A stretch of DNA of 64,000 nucleotides from Bacillus cereus G9842 (GTDB lineage: Bacteria; Bacillota; Bacilli; Bacillales; Bacillaceae_G), in the NCBI RefSeq assembly GCF_000021305.1, contig NC_011774.1, positions 62,001 through 126,000 on the forward strand. The letters are read 5' to 3'. Position 1 is the first letter of the stretch, and every line of letters begins with the position of its first letter. Of the stretch, positions 38,660-46,993 are shown piece by piece. The position numbers were made by a program, and so were the translations under genes. The notes under the pieces are model-generated. The model searched no databases. It saw nothing but the letters and a program-made list of their open reading frames with translations, and had not been told where the DNA came from.

Positions 38660-39916
38660 ATGGACCAAACTGCCAAACATCTTACATTATTCTTTGCTAA
38701 CGCTCAGCAAAGTGAAGAAGGAGAAATGCTAAGAGATTTACCAGCAGAACAAATCATTATTAATTGGGATCAGCTAGGTAACAAAAAAATAATATCCTTA
38801 TCTACAGGAGAAGCATTAGAAGTTGATGTATCTAAAGAGGATGGTAATCTTATTCGGATTACGAATATGTCCTATTTTGGTTCAGGCAGATATGGCCGCT
38901 TGCTTGGAGCACTCTATACATTTATAGATGGCTCTGAGTCATGGGTGGTTTCTGTTAAGAGTAAAAGCAAAAGCTCTCAAAATCTAAATATGCTAATTGG
39001 AAACTGGTTTTATGGATTGCCATTCGATAAATTAAGTGAAAGTGAACATTGGACAGGCAGCCCCTATATTGGATACACAAAAGACTTCGTAGAAATACAA
39101 ATGGGTCGAGTGGAAACTATTTGCGATATACAGTTAACACCAAATACTTATACGATTAGGCCAGGCGAGAAAGCAATTTTCTCCGCAATGCATCCCTATT
39201 CAGAAAAAGGAAACTGGATATATGATAAGAAATTAACTGTAATAGAGGAAACAAACAAATCCTTAGTTGTTACGAGTAATATAGAGAGTGAAACAGCATA
39301 CGATATTTCCTACTCCGTACATAAGTGTATGAAAACATCTAAGCTATTTATACAAACTATAAAAGACAAAGATAAATTTAAAGATCCTAAAGAGCCAATT
39401 GTGCCGCCTTTGATGGATAAGCCGGCAACAATAGATGAGCCACCAAAAGATATAGTGGATTTAATGAATCCTGCAATCCCTATGTCACCTCTATACAAAT
39501 ATCCTAACATCATGAAAAGGAACGCTAGATATAGAGGGCATAGAGAGTCAGAAAAAGCATTACATGACCATCAAGAGCAAATATATGATATTAGACAGTT
39601 GCATCGTTCTATTACTGATTTAAAGAAAAAAGCAGACCTTGGTATACAATCTTGGTTTGAAGGTAAGAAAAATATTAGTATTTCTATGAAAATAGGAGAA
39701 AATGTGGAAAATATAAGCGAAATACAAAATATGCAGAACAATATACATAACGGACACATAAGAACTTTGGGGGACAATATGATACAATTAAACAGAGATT
39801 CTTCTGTCAATGGCATGCTAGGTATTTATGAACTGAAACAGCATTTGCAACAATTAGATGAGCGAGTTGCTGAAGCTGAAAGGAGATATCAAAGTTATGA
39901 GAATGCCTACGAGTAA
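38660..39916 (+). CDS. Structural operon protein of unknown function
   Basis: 418 aa with GAGGTG 7 nt upstream. The N-terminal ~210 residues are beta-rich (ADQ..ERI-type strands, GSGRYGRLLGALYTF); a proline-rich linker follows (KDPKEPIVPPLMDKPATIDEPP), and the C-terminus is helical and coiled-coil-like (LHRSITDLKKKADL; LDERVAEAERRYQSYENAY). It overlaps the next gene by 20 bp, implying coupled translation. No recognisable family. Confidence 0.65.
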   Translation: MDQTAKHLTLFFANAQQSEEGEMLRDLPAEQIIINWDQLGNKKIISLSTGEALEVDVSKEDGNLIRITNMSYFGSGRYGRLLGALYTFIDGSESWVVSVKSKSKSSQNLNMLIGNWFYGLPFDKLSESEHWTGSPYIGYTKDFVEIQMGRVETICDIQLTPNTYTIRPGEKAIFSAMHPYSEKGNWIYDKKLTVIEETNKSLVVTSNIESETAYDISYSVHKCMKTSKLFIQTIKDKDKFKDPKEPIVPPLMDKPATIDEPPKDIVDLMNPAIPMSPLYKYPNIMKRNARYRGHRESEKALHDHQEQIYDIRQLHRSITDLKKKADLGIQSWFEGKKNISISMKIGENVENISEIQNMQNNIHNGHIRTLGDNMIQLNRDSSVNGMLGIYELKQHLQQLDERVAEAERRYQSYENAYE

Positions 39917-41150
39917 AAGTGGTGGAGCGAAGTTTCGTGGACCAACCTCTTCCCAAGAGTATAATGAAAATGAAGACTTAAAATATGCAGAGTTATTGGA
40001 GTTGTATAAGCAAACAAACGAATTAAATATTACACTTAAGGAAGCACATCAAACAGTTATGATGGAAAATCTAACATTACATAATTATGTGAAAATCTTA
40101 GAGGACCGCATGGCTCTTATTGAAAAGCAAGTAGATACTCTTGGTGGACCATCAATTATAAATAAAAATTTTCATAAGACAGCTTTTGTGCAAGATATGA
40201 AGATAAATTATCCAAAAGAATTCCAAAATAATCAAATTACAATTCCAAGATCTGAAATTGATTTACAATATAGATTTGCAACTATACCAAAAATTCATCA
40301 AATATCAAAAACTCATATTGTGGATATCAATGGAAAACGGATTATTCCTTCTGAGTTAAAAGTTCAAGTGGGAAGAACCAGTAAAAAAGGAAAAGTAATA
40401 GATAATAACATTTTAAATGCATTTAATGGTGACAATTTATCTTTTTGGAGAAGAACCGTAACATATGACTCTCCAACAGATGTTCCTCAAAATGGTGAGG
40501 ACGTTGTATTAGAAATTGAACTGCCATTGCATTTAGTTAATAACCTTCATGTTAATACAATTGCAATACACCCTCACCCAGAACGAGGGATTCAAATAAA
40601 GGATATTGAAATGCATTACAATGATGGGTGGCGAACAATTCAAGGCTTTCACCAAAATGAAATTACTAGTATAGCATCTGAAAATCATGCCCCAAGAAAG
40701 AAATGGTTTTTCCCGAGTGTACCTGTGCAAAAAATTAGAATCACATTTGTACAGAACTATTCAATCAATGTAGATGGAAAAACTATTTTTACATTAGGTG
40801 CACAAGAAATAGGTTTATTTTTAACAACATTTGAAACCAGCGGAGGAATGTTGTTAACACCATTTAATATGGAAGGGGTATATAACATAGAATCCGTAGA
40901 GCATGTTTTTCTAAATAGAGGCGCATTTAGCTACCCTAAAAATATGGAGACACAATTAAACGGAGCTATCTATGAATATGAAGTCTACGTAGAAGAGAAT
41001 GATTATACACTTCGACCTCTTTTAAATGCTGATTGGAAAAACCAAATAGCAGAAAGGGTTTGGATTAAAACACATCTGCACCCTGATCCTTATAATGGAG
41101 TTAACCCCTGCCTTCATGCTGTGAGATTACATTATACAAAAGAATCATAG
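39897..41150 (+). CDS. Baseplate/fibre protein with coiled coil and discoidin-like domain
   Basis: 417 aa. The ATG at 39897 has AAAGGAGA 11 nt upstream; another in-frame ATG at 39903 is possible. The N-terminal ~95 residues include a coiled coil (LLELYKQTNELNITLKEAHQ; ILEDRMALIEKQVDTL). Residues about 165-300 form a degenerate discoidin-like unit (AFNGDNLSFWRR; IAIHPHPERGIQIKDIEMHY). Last of the discoidin family in this operon. A virion role is inferred from the layout shared with its neighbours. Confidence 0.68.
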   Translation: MRMPTSKSGGAKFRGPTSSQEYNENEDLKYAELLELYKQTNELNITLKEAHQTVMMENLTLHNYVKILEDRMALIEKQVDTLGGPSIINKNFHKTAFVQDMKINYPKEFQNNQITIPRSEIDLQYRFATIPKIHQISKTHIVDINGKRIIPSELKVQVGRTSKKGKVIDNNILNAFNGDNLSFWRRTVTYDSPTDVPQNGEDVVLEIELPLHLVNNLHVNTIAIHPHPERGIQIKDIEMHYNDGWRTIQGFHQNEITSIASENHAPRKKWFFPSVPVQKIRITFVQNYSINVDGKTIFTLGAQEIGLFLTTFETSGGMLLTPFNMEGVYNIESVEHVFLNRGAFSYPKNMETQLNGAIYEYEVYVEENDYTLRPLLNADWKNQIAERVWIKTHLHPDPYNGVNPCLHAVRLHYTKES

Positions 41151-41170
41151 TATACAAGGAGGCAAATACT

Positions 41171-41578
41171 ATGCCGAGTGATAGAACTATATCTTTAACA
41201 GAAATGGATATAAAAAGGCTGATTGAGCGTCAAGATGAGTTAGAAAAAGAAATTAAAGAGCTCCGAGAGACTATGAAGCATATGGATCGAAAAAGTGCTG
41301 AAACAGAAAAACGAGTAACAGAACTAGAAACAGAAGTATTAAATATAAGAAAATCTTTAAATGATATACAAGGATCGGTTAATTTGATTCAACGTGGTGT
41401 ACTCACTGTGCAAGAGAACGTAGGTGAATTAAATTCCAAACAAGATGTAGCAATGAAATCTCAAGATAAGTTTATAGATTCTCAAGAACAGTTTATTGGC
41501 CAACTATGGAAAGCATTCTTTACTGTTCTAGGCATAGTAAGTGCTTTAGGGACTGCCGCAATTGCTTTAATTAAATAG
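41171..41578 (+). CDS. XhlA-like coiled-coil protein with C-terminal membrane anchor
   Basis: 135 aa with AAGGAGG upstream. Residues 10-105 are a long coiled coil (LIERQDELEKEIKELRETM; VTELETEVLNIRKSL), and the final ~20 residues form a single membrane helix (FFTVLGIVSALGTAAIALI). This layout matches XhlA-type proteins, which accompany holins in Bacillus prophages, and also some tail-associated membrane anchors. It is the last gene of the structural operon, directly before a terminator. A role in lysis is inferred. Confidence 0.6.
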   Translation: MPSDRTISLTEMDIKRLIERQDELEKEIKELRETMKHMDRKSAETEKRVTELETEVLNIRKSLNDIQGSVNLIQRGVLTVQENVGELNSKQDVAMKSQDKFIDSQEQFIGQLWKAFFTVLGIVSALGTAAIALIK

Positions 41579-41589
41579 GTATTATAAAG

Positions 41590-41635
41590 AAAAATGCAGT
41601 AATTTAGAGAGATCTGAAGGTAACTGCATTTTTTT
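41590..41635 (+). terminator. Terminator closing the structural operon
   Basis: AAAAATGCAGT pairs with ACTGCATTTTT around a 22-nt loop, followed by further T residues. It starts ~12 bp after the stop of the XhlA-like gene. Confidence 0.75.
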
Positions 41636-41636
41636 A

Positions 41637-41694
41637 TTGTTTAGTTTATTGCAGCATGATACAATAAAAATAAAGGGTTTGAAATGCATTACAA
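41637..41694 (+). promoter_or_regulatory. Promoter with operator-like palindrome before the recombination/replication genes
   Basis: TTGTTT at 41637-41642, a 17-bp spacer and TACAAT at 41660-41665 with an upstream TG (extended -10). The palindrome copy TTGAAATGCATTACAA lies at 41679-41694, where a bound protein would block the early transcript. Confidence 0.6.
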
Positions 41695-41742
41695 TATTTA
41701 TCACTTAAGGGAAATGCTTAAACTATGATAGGGGATTTTTAT

Positions 41743-42336
41743 ATGCCAGTAGTAATTGAAAAGTTTATGCCTGAGTTAGAAAAAATTAAAGATATTAGAG
41801 AAAAACTTAAAGAATGTAAAGAGGACTGGCTAGAAAGTAAGCTGGAAAACGTGAATCATAAGTATATAGGATCAAAAACTGTAACTCGAATATTAGATTA
41901 TGCAACAGATGGCATTACATATTGGGATTTTGAACTTGTAGAACAATGGAGAGAAGAAGTGTATCAATATGATAGAAATACCGGTACTTGGTTTTTTGAT
42001 GGATACGTGTATCGTGTTAAAGGATATTTATTTATTCCAGGATTAGGACAACGATCGCAATATGGTTCTAAAGTTATAATAGGTAGTACAGGGAATTCAG
42101 ATGGTGCGTATAAATCAGCTGCTTCGTGTTGTTTAAATAATTGTGCATCTATGTTTGGTATAGGTTCATCTATTTACGATAAGATAAATATTGAGACAGA
42201 TGAAAATGATTATGAAAATCTAATACAAGATTCTAATTATTACGTAGGGCACACCCAAAATGCACGATTACAACAAGGACAGCAGCAACATTGGAACCAA
42301 CAGTATCAGCAGCAACAAGGACAGTATCCCAGTTAA
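41743..42336 (+). CDS. Rad52/Sak-like single-strand annealing protein
   Basis: 197 aa. The ATG at 41743 is chosen with AGGGGA 8 nt upstream rather than the ATG at 41725. The core follows the Rad52/22 pattern: YIGSKTVTRILDYATDG..YWDFE near the start, a VKGYLFIPGLGQRSQYGSK strand pair, then GAYKSAASCCLNNCASMFGIG near residues 125-145, which matches the helix and G-x-G of the Rad52 fold. Such proteins anneal complementary single strands during phage recombination and replication. The C-terminus is a glutamine-rich, probably disordered tail (about 175-197). First gene of the replication operon. Confidence 0.62.
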   Translation: MPVVIEKFMPELEKIKDIREKLKECKEDWLESKLENVNHKYIGSKTVTRILDYATDGITYWDFELVEQWREEVYQYDRNTGTWFFDGYVYRVKGYLFIPGLGQRSQYGSKVIIGSTGNSDGAYKSAASCCLNNCASMFGIGSSIYDKINIETDENDYENLIQDSNYYVGHTQNARLQQGQQQHWNQQYQQQQGQYPS

Positions 42337-42733
42337 ACCAATTTTAGAACAACAAACAATGTATAACAACGCTATAGAAATGGAATATAACTTTTTTACC
42401 ACTCCATTTAATAGAGTTTCACAACAAAGTAAATTAACTCAAATTCAAGCACAGTCACAGGAAACAGTAGAAACTAAAGAGGATATTTGTAAGATAGAAA
42501 AATCAAATGATCCTCTGATTAGCATAATACCCGATAATCCTTGGAATAGTTTTGAAGTTACACAAGAATTAGATAGATTAAAACAAAATAAAATAAGATT
42601 AAATATTTCCACTGACAATCAATTATTATCACATGTGAGAGAGTTTATTAAAGATGAAAATGCATCATTTGATCATATAGCTTCACACAATCTAAAGGAC
42701 TTTAATAATTATTTAGACAAAAAAGTAGTATAG
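42260..42733 (+). CDS. Unknown protein overlapping the annealase gene
   Basis: Up to 157 aa. The frame overlaps the glutamine-rich end of the Rad52-like gene by 77 bp in a different frame. The ATG at 42260 has no good ribosome site and the next in-frame ATG is at 42359 (MYNNAIEMEYNFF), so the start is uncertain. The body is polar with a hydrophobic patch (DPLISIIPDNPWNSFEV). It could be an SSB-like acidic-tail partner or a frameshift extension of the annealase, but I see no motif that decides this. Confidence 0.5.
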   Translation: MHDYNKDSSNIGTNSISSNKDSIPVKPILEQQTMYNNAIEMEYNFFTTPFNRVSQQSKLTQIQAQSQETVETKEDICKIEKSNDPLISIIPDNPWNSFEVTQELDRLKQNKIRLNISTDNQLLSHVREFIKDENASFDHIASHNLKDFNNYLDKKVV

Positions 42734-42746
42734 GAGTGAGTTATCA

Positions 42747-43439
42747 ATGCAGACGGTTGAAGAACTTGCAAACTATTTTGTACTTTACATCACCCAAGCT
42801 AGATTTTCAGTAAAAGCAAGAACTGATAGTGCTATTTCCTCAATTCAAGTTTTACTGAATAAAGGATGGACTTTACAAGAAATTAAAGAAGAATTAGATA
42901 ATTTTTCAAAAACATACCCTCAAATTGTTACAACTCTTTATCATGTAGAGGAGATTATGAAAACAAAAGAGCTACCCAATAATTTGCTAAGTCCCACTTC
43001 ATTTTACTATCACAATATTTTAAGAGAGGTACCACCGCCACCGATTTTAAAAAGAGATCCAAATTCGGGAAATTGGATGAGAGTAGAATTGGGGTTTTAT
43101 CTAGAAATGAAAAATAGATTTACTCTACAAGACTTATTAAATTATTGGTATGAGAAAATGGATATCATTCCTAATGATCATATAATTAAGCAAGATGAGG
43201 GGAAATTTAAATATATGCTAGGTAACTATACAGTCGATGAATTATTATTTATGATTGATGTTGCCAAAGTACAACGGAAAGAAAAACAACTTAGAACATT
43301 AAGAAATGCTTTTGAATTAGAAAAGTATTTAGAAGAAGCAAGAGATTTTATTCAAAGGAAAGAAAATATTCATAAGGTGACAGGGATAAATAGGGAGATT
43401 AAACGTCATGCAAAAAACAGTGATACCGCAAAACCATAA
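42747..43439 (+). CDS. Unknown protein in the replication operon
   Basis: 230 aa with GGAGTGAG upstream. Mostly helical, with a PPPP motif near residue 92 (REVPPPPILKRD) and a basic C-terminus (INREIKRHAKNSDTAKP). It overlaps the primase gene by 32 bp. Location between an annealase and a primase would suit a helicase loader or primosome protein, but no DnaD, DnaC or DnaI motif is visible. Confidence 0.6.
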   Translation: MQTVEELANYFVLYITQARFSVKARTDSAISSIQVLLNKGWTLQEIKEELDNFSKTYPQIVTTLYHVEEIMKTKELPNNLLSPTSFYYHNILREVPPPPILKRDPNSGNWMRVELGFYLEMKNRFTLQDLLNYWYEKMDIIPNDHIIKQDEGKFKYMLGNYTVDELLFMIDVAKVQRKEKQLRTLRNAFELEKYLEEARDFIQRKENIHKVTGINREIKRHAKNSDTAKP

Positions 43440-44508
43440 TAATGTTACATTATGGGTTGAATGTGGTGCTGATTTAAAAACAAAAAAATATCCGTTTACA
43501 CGAAAGCATTTTATGTTTCCTGAGAACACTTGGCAATTCAGAGAGCATTATAATAATCAGGGTGTGTATCAAACTGTAATGCAATACATTAATCCAATTT
43601 GGTTTCAGAATGAAACAGGAAAATGGATTATTAATGCGGGTGACAGCTTAAAATGGGGAGATTTTTACTTAGATTTTGATACTATAATTAAAAGTGAAAA
43701 AGATTATATAAAACTAAAAGAAGATGTAAAGATAGCACTCAGATATGTAACGGTTATTATGCAAGTTAATATTAAACAGGTACAGCTTTATTTTTCTGGA
43801 AACAAAGGGATTCATCTGGTAATTCCTGCTATTACATTAGGATTAGATCCTCATGTAGCTCTGAACCAGATTTACAAATTGATTGCTAAAGATATTAAAA
43901 ATTATTGCCCAAATAATACATTAGACTCGAAAGTATATGATGATAAACGTATGTTTCGGATGATCAACTCATGGAATATAAAAGGTGGAGCTTATAAAAT
44001 TCCTATTACATATGACGAATTTAATAAACTAAGTTATGTAGAATTAATTCAACTCGCCCAGTCTCCAAGAGAAATTAAGCTGGAGCAACCATTTGTTTCA
44101 CAACGTGCACGGTTAGTTATAAAAAAACATATTGAAGAGTGGAACAAAAAATTAAATAAGCGAACAGAATTTTCAGGGGAAATCAGGAGAATAAAAACAG
44201 AACCCCCATGTATTAAAGCAATGAATGAAAAGTTATTCAGAGAAACTATAGATGAAAGAAACAATAGCGCTACCGCATTAGCAAGTTTCTATATGCAACA
44301 ACAAATTCCAAGAGAAGAAACTATATTAAGAATGCAGCAATGGGGAAAAGAACGTTGTTCACCACCATTAAAAGCAAATGAAACTAAAATTATTGTTAAC
44401 TCAGTCTACAACGCTCAATATAAGTATGGATGTAATTCATTCAAGCAAGCAAGTGGTGTCTGTAATAAAGAAAAGTGCCCTTTATTTAATAAGGAGATTT
44501 CAAAATGA
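43408..44508 (+). CDS. Archaeo-eukaryotic-type (AEP) DNA primase
   Basis: 366 aa with GGGAG upstream. Three AEP motifs appear in order: acidic GDFYLDFDTI (about 92-101), S-G-x-x-G-x-H as SGNKGIHLVIP (about 130-140), and the basic MFRMINSWNIKGG stretch (about 185-197). The acidic pair and His form the metal and nucleotide site in this family. The C-terminal ~110 residues hold five cysteines in a P-P-C..R-C-x-P-P-L..G-C..G-V-C-x3-K-C-P-L pattern, a metal-binding (zinc or Fe-S) domain as in PriCT/PriL-like tails. It would lay primers for the Pol III encoded downstream. Confidence 0.72.
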   Translation: MQKTVIPQNHNNVTLWVECGADLKTKKYPFTRKHFMFPENTWQFREHYNNQGVYQTVMQYINPIWFQNETGKWIINAGDSLKWGDFYLDFDTIIKSEKDYIKLKEDVKIALRYVTVIMQVNIKQVQLYFSGNKGIHLVIPAITLGLDPHVALNQIYKLIAKDIKNYCPNNTLDSKVYDDKRMFRMINSWNIKGGAYKIPITYDEFNKLSYVELIQLAQSPREIKLEQPFVSQRARLVIKKHIEEWNKKLNKRTEFSGEIRRIKTEPPCIKAMNEKLFRETIDERNNSATALASFYMQQQIPREETILRMQQWGKERCSPPLKANETKIIVNSVYNAQYKYGCNSFKQASGVCNKEKCPLFNKEISK

Positions 44509-44726
44509 GAAAAACATTTGGTGAGTTTGCTTTCCTTATTTACGGGTTTGGGATTGCAGTAATTATTAATAAATGCGTTCATAATCAATCAAAATATATT
44601 CAGCAAATAACTTTTATGATTACGCTGGCTATCATAATATTTGTTTGTTTACATATAGAAAATAGAATGTATAAAAAAAGACAAAATAGGGGGCGGAAAA
44701 AATGCAAAAGCAAAGAAATATATTAA
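44505..44726 (+). CDS. Small two-helix membrane protein
   Basis: 73 aa, ATGA overlap with the primase stop and AAGGAG upstream. Two hydrophobic segments (FLIYGFGIAVII; ITFMITLAIIIFVCLHI) and a very basic tail (YKKRQNRGRKKCKSK). Function unknown; the basic cytoplasmic tail could contact DNA or the membrane-bound replisome, which is speculation. Confidence 0.55.
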   Translation: MRKTFGEFAFLIYGFGIAVIINKCVHNQSKYIQQITFMITLAIIIFVCLHIENRMYKKRQNRGRKKCKSKEIY

Positions 44727-44959
44727 TTGTTACCCGAGATTTTAGTAAAGAAATTAGCACTAAATTTGAAAGAATCATTATGCTTCCTGTTAAAGGTATG
44801 GTGGATAATTTGAAAGGATTAAACTGGGATCAAGTCCTTGCTCCAAAGGAAATGGATAGTAATGAACAGGAATGGTTTAGAGAGTCTATTTTTCCTTTAA
44901 CGTTAGATAATTACCCTAATAATATGGGGATTATTTACTATCAAAAAGATTTCACATAA
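44702..44959 (+). CDS. Small unknown protein
   Basis: 85 aa with GGGGGCGG 5 nt upstream, overlapping the previous gene by 25 bp. Mixed alpha/beta composition (ILIVTRDFS; MGIIYYQKDF), no membrane segment. Family not recognised. Last gene before the long inverted repeat that precedes the helicase gene. Confidence 0.5.
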   Translation: MQKQRNILIVTRDFSKEISTKFERIIMLPVKGMVDNLKGLNWDQVLAPKEMDSNEQEWFRESIFPLTLDNYPNNMGIIYYQKDFT

Positions 44960-44971
44960 TTACCAAACTTG

Positions 44972-44998
44972 GCAAGGAAGAATTTTCTTCTTTCTTGC
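44972..44998 (+). repeat. Hairpin after the small replication-operon genes
   Basis: GCAAG..GAAGAA pairs with TTCTTC..CTTGC around a TT loop. There is no T run after it, so if it ends transcription it does so poorly. It is directly followed by a second, longer inverted repeat. Confidence 0.5.
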
Positions 44999-45056
44999 AT
45001 AAAGTTCATGAAAATAGTTTGTATTTACCATTTACTATTTTCATGAATTTTATGCA
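44996..45056 (+). repeat. 23-bp inverted repeat in the helicase gene leader
   Basis: Left arm 44996-45018 and right arm 45034-45056 (both beginning or ending with TGCAT/ATGCA and containing TTCATGAAAATAGT) match over 23 positions with one difference, around a 15-nt loop. It lies 26 bp before the helicase ATG and is not followed by a T run. It may be a leader RNA structure, a protein-binding site or a miniature element scar. Confidence 0.7.
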
Positions 45057-45082
45057 GGGAATGAGTGAAAGGAGCACCTTAA

Positions 45083-46165
45083 ATGACAATAATTAATTAT
45101 CAAGAAGTTGATACTGATAATTCAACACTGAATCAAGATGAGGAAATCTTTACAATTAATATTGAAAATCCTTTGAAAGTTTGCTTGAGGAATCCGGAAA
45201 AAATTTTTAATCGTCCCATAAACTTTATTGAACAAAAAATGTTAAAAACAGTTCGAGATGTAGATGATTATTCTTGGAACCGAGATGCTCGAGGTGGACT
45301 TAGATCAGGATTTCCACTATTTGATGAAGCAATTGAAGGAGGCGTTCAAGCAGGTCTTTATTTAATTGCAGCACAACCTAACGTAGGTAAATCTGCTTGG
45401 ATGTTACAAGTAGGTCAAAATATTGCGAATTTAAATAAAAATGCGCATGTCGCATATCATTCTTTAGATGATAGTGTAAATGAATTAACACCGAGATACA
45501 TTGCTTGTAAGCAACAAATTACAATTTCACAGGCTAAAAATCCAGCACGATACATGAATGAGCCTGAAGTAATAGAAAAGCGAAATGAGGGTGTTAAACA
45601 TTTATATCGAAATGCTAGTAGATTTTCTTTATGGGATTCTACCGAAGGAACGAGTGTAGAAGCTATTGAAAAAAGAATTCAGGATTTAAAAATGGCTTTT
45701 CCAGATAAAGAATTAGTACTCATGATTGATAGTATCTATGATTTAACGGTGGAGTCTAAACAATTACAAGATAAGAATTTGTATGAATATGTTGCTAGAA
45801 CTGTTAAGCAATGGTGTGTAACATACGATTTGGCCATTTTTTGTACAGCACATTTAAGGAAATTAGGTGGTAATCGAAGGCCATTAACAGAAGACTTGAA
45901 AGAGAATAACCGTTTAGAATATGAAGCGAATTTTATAGCACTTTTATACAATGAAGTAGGGATTAAAGAAGAAGGTGCTCAGGTTTATTGGCTAAATGAA
46001 GATACTGAGGAAAAAATGCCGGTCATTGAAATGAAAGTCGGTAAGAATAAATTAGGCTCTTTTAAAGGTACTCACTTCTATGAATTCGTACCAAATATGT
46101 CATTTTGTATGGAGGCCTCTATTGAATCCCGTAGAAGATATGCTTCTTTAGTTTATCAAAGTTAA
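45083..46165 (+). CDS. DnaB-like replicative helicase (RecA-fold core only)
   Basis: 360 aa with GAAAGGAG upstream. Walker A is QPNVGKSAW at about residues 103-111, Walker B LVLMIDSIYDL at about 212-222, with a DnaB-type TAHLRK segment near 258-263 and a LEYEANFIALLYNE sensor region. The usual DnaB N-terminal primase-binding domain (~150 residues) is missing or replaced by ~65 unrelated residues, a layout seen in some phage helicases that rely on partner proteins. It would unwind DNA ahead of the phage DNA polymerase III. Confidence 0.75.
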   Translation: MTIINYQEVDTDNSTLNQDEEIFTINIENPLKVCLRNPEKIFNRPINFIEQKMLKTVRDVDDYSWNRDARGGLRSGFPLFDEAIEGGVQAGLYLIAAQPNVGKSAWMLQVGQNIANLNKNAHVAYHSLDDSVNELTPRYIACKQQITISQAKNPARYMNEPEVIEKRNEGVKHLYRNASRFSLWDSTEGTSVEAIEKRIQDLKMAFPDKELVLMIDSIYDLTVESKQLQDKNLYEYVARTVKQWCVTYDLAIFCTAHLRKLGGNRRPLTEDLKENNRLEYEANFIALLYNEVGIKEEGAQVYWLNEDTEEKMPVIEMKVGKNKLGSFKGTHFYEFVPNMSFCMEASIESRRRYASLVYQS

Positions 46166-46179
46166 AGGGGAATATGAGA

Positions 46180-46473
46180 ATGGAAAGTTCATATATTAAA
46201 GCTTTAAAGCATACAAAGGATAAAGTTAAATTCGTATTGGAAAATTATCCAGAGACAAGAAATAATGATAATTTGCTGTGTACAACATACTGGAGAATCA
46301 TTGACCGTATAGAAGATATACATAGTATTCAGTTTGCTACTGGAACAGAAGTTATCCGTCGAGCAAGGCAATCTTTAAATGAAAAAGGACTATTTCTAGC
46401 AACAGATCCAAAAATATTAAGTAAAAGAAAACGATATGCTAAGGAAGTAAGATTAGGTATCAAAATTATATAA
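46180..46473 (+). CDS. Small helical phage protein, function unknown
   Basis: 97 aa. The ATG at 46180 is preferred (AAAGGGG 9 nt upstream); an ATG at 46174 is also in frame but only 3 nt from that site. The motif TTYWRIIDRIEDI and the basic end (SKRKRYAKEVRLGIKII) suggest a small nucleic-acid-associated protein. Proteins of this general look are frequent in Bacillus phage replication operons; I cannot assign a function. Confidence 0.6.
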   Translation: MESSYIKALKHTKDKVKFVLENYPETRNNDNLLCTTYWRIIDRIEDIHSIQFATGTEVIRRARQSLNEKGLFLATDPKILSKRKRYAKEVRLGIKII

Positions 46474-46486
46474 AGGAGTGGAAAAT

Positions 46487-46993
46487 ATGCCAACACAGAT
46501 GAATAATCATCTAAGAAGATATGTACAGGATGGGATCCAAAAGAAGATTCGTCTTAATAGCCTAATTAAATCTTATCAAGTACAGTTTTCGAAAACAAAA
46601 GAAGATGTAATCGACCAAAGTGATTTACAACGTAAGATGGAGTATAACGGGATTCCGGAGATGAAAATAAAGCAAATTACATCGCGTCTAAATAAGGATC
46701 AGGAAATTGAAAAACAAACTATAAAAATCTTAAGAGACTTAAACTCTGATATGGATGATTTAACAATTGAAATTAATGCTCATTTAGAGGAGTTGTCAGC
46801 TATTGAGATTGAATCTGGCGGATTTGTGACACATGCTATTGGTATTGATAAAGATACTACATTAGATAAAGAGAATATGATTTTAAAATTGAAAAAGAAC
46901 AGTCATGCAGAAATTCCAATTGGTGTTCGCCTTGATAGCTGGAAGGATAGCTCACAGTTTACAATATCAAGAGAAAAGAAAGGGGATATATAA
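46487..46993 (+). CDS. Unknown protein in the replication operon
   Basis: 168 aa. The ATG at 46487 lies 7 nt after AAAGGAGTGG; a GTG at 46478 lies inside that site. The first ~115 residues are helical with a possible coiled coil (LRDLNSDMDDLTIEINAHLEEL), then a short beta-rich end. The stop overlaps the next start (TAATG), indicating coupled translation. No recognised family. Confidence 0.6.
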   Translation: MPTQMNNHLRRYVQDGIQKKIRLNSLIKSYQVQFSKTKEDVIDQSDLQRKMEYNGIPEMKIKQITSRLNKDQEIEKQTIKILRDLNSDMDDLTIEINAHLEELSAIEIESGGFVTHAIGIDKDTTLDKENMILKLKKNSHAEIPIGVRLDSWKDSSQFTISREKKGDI

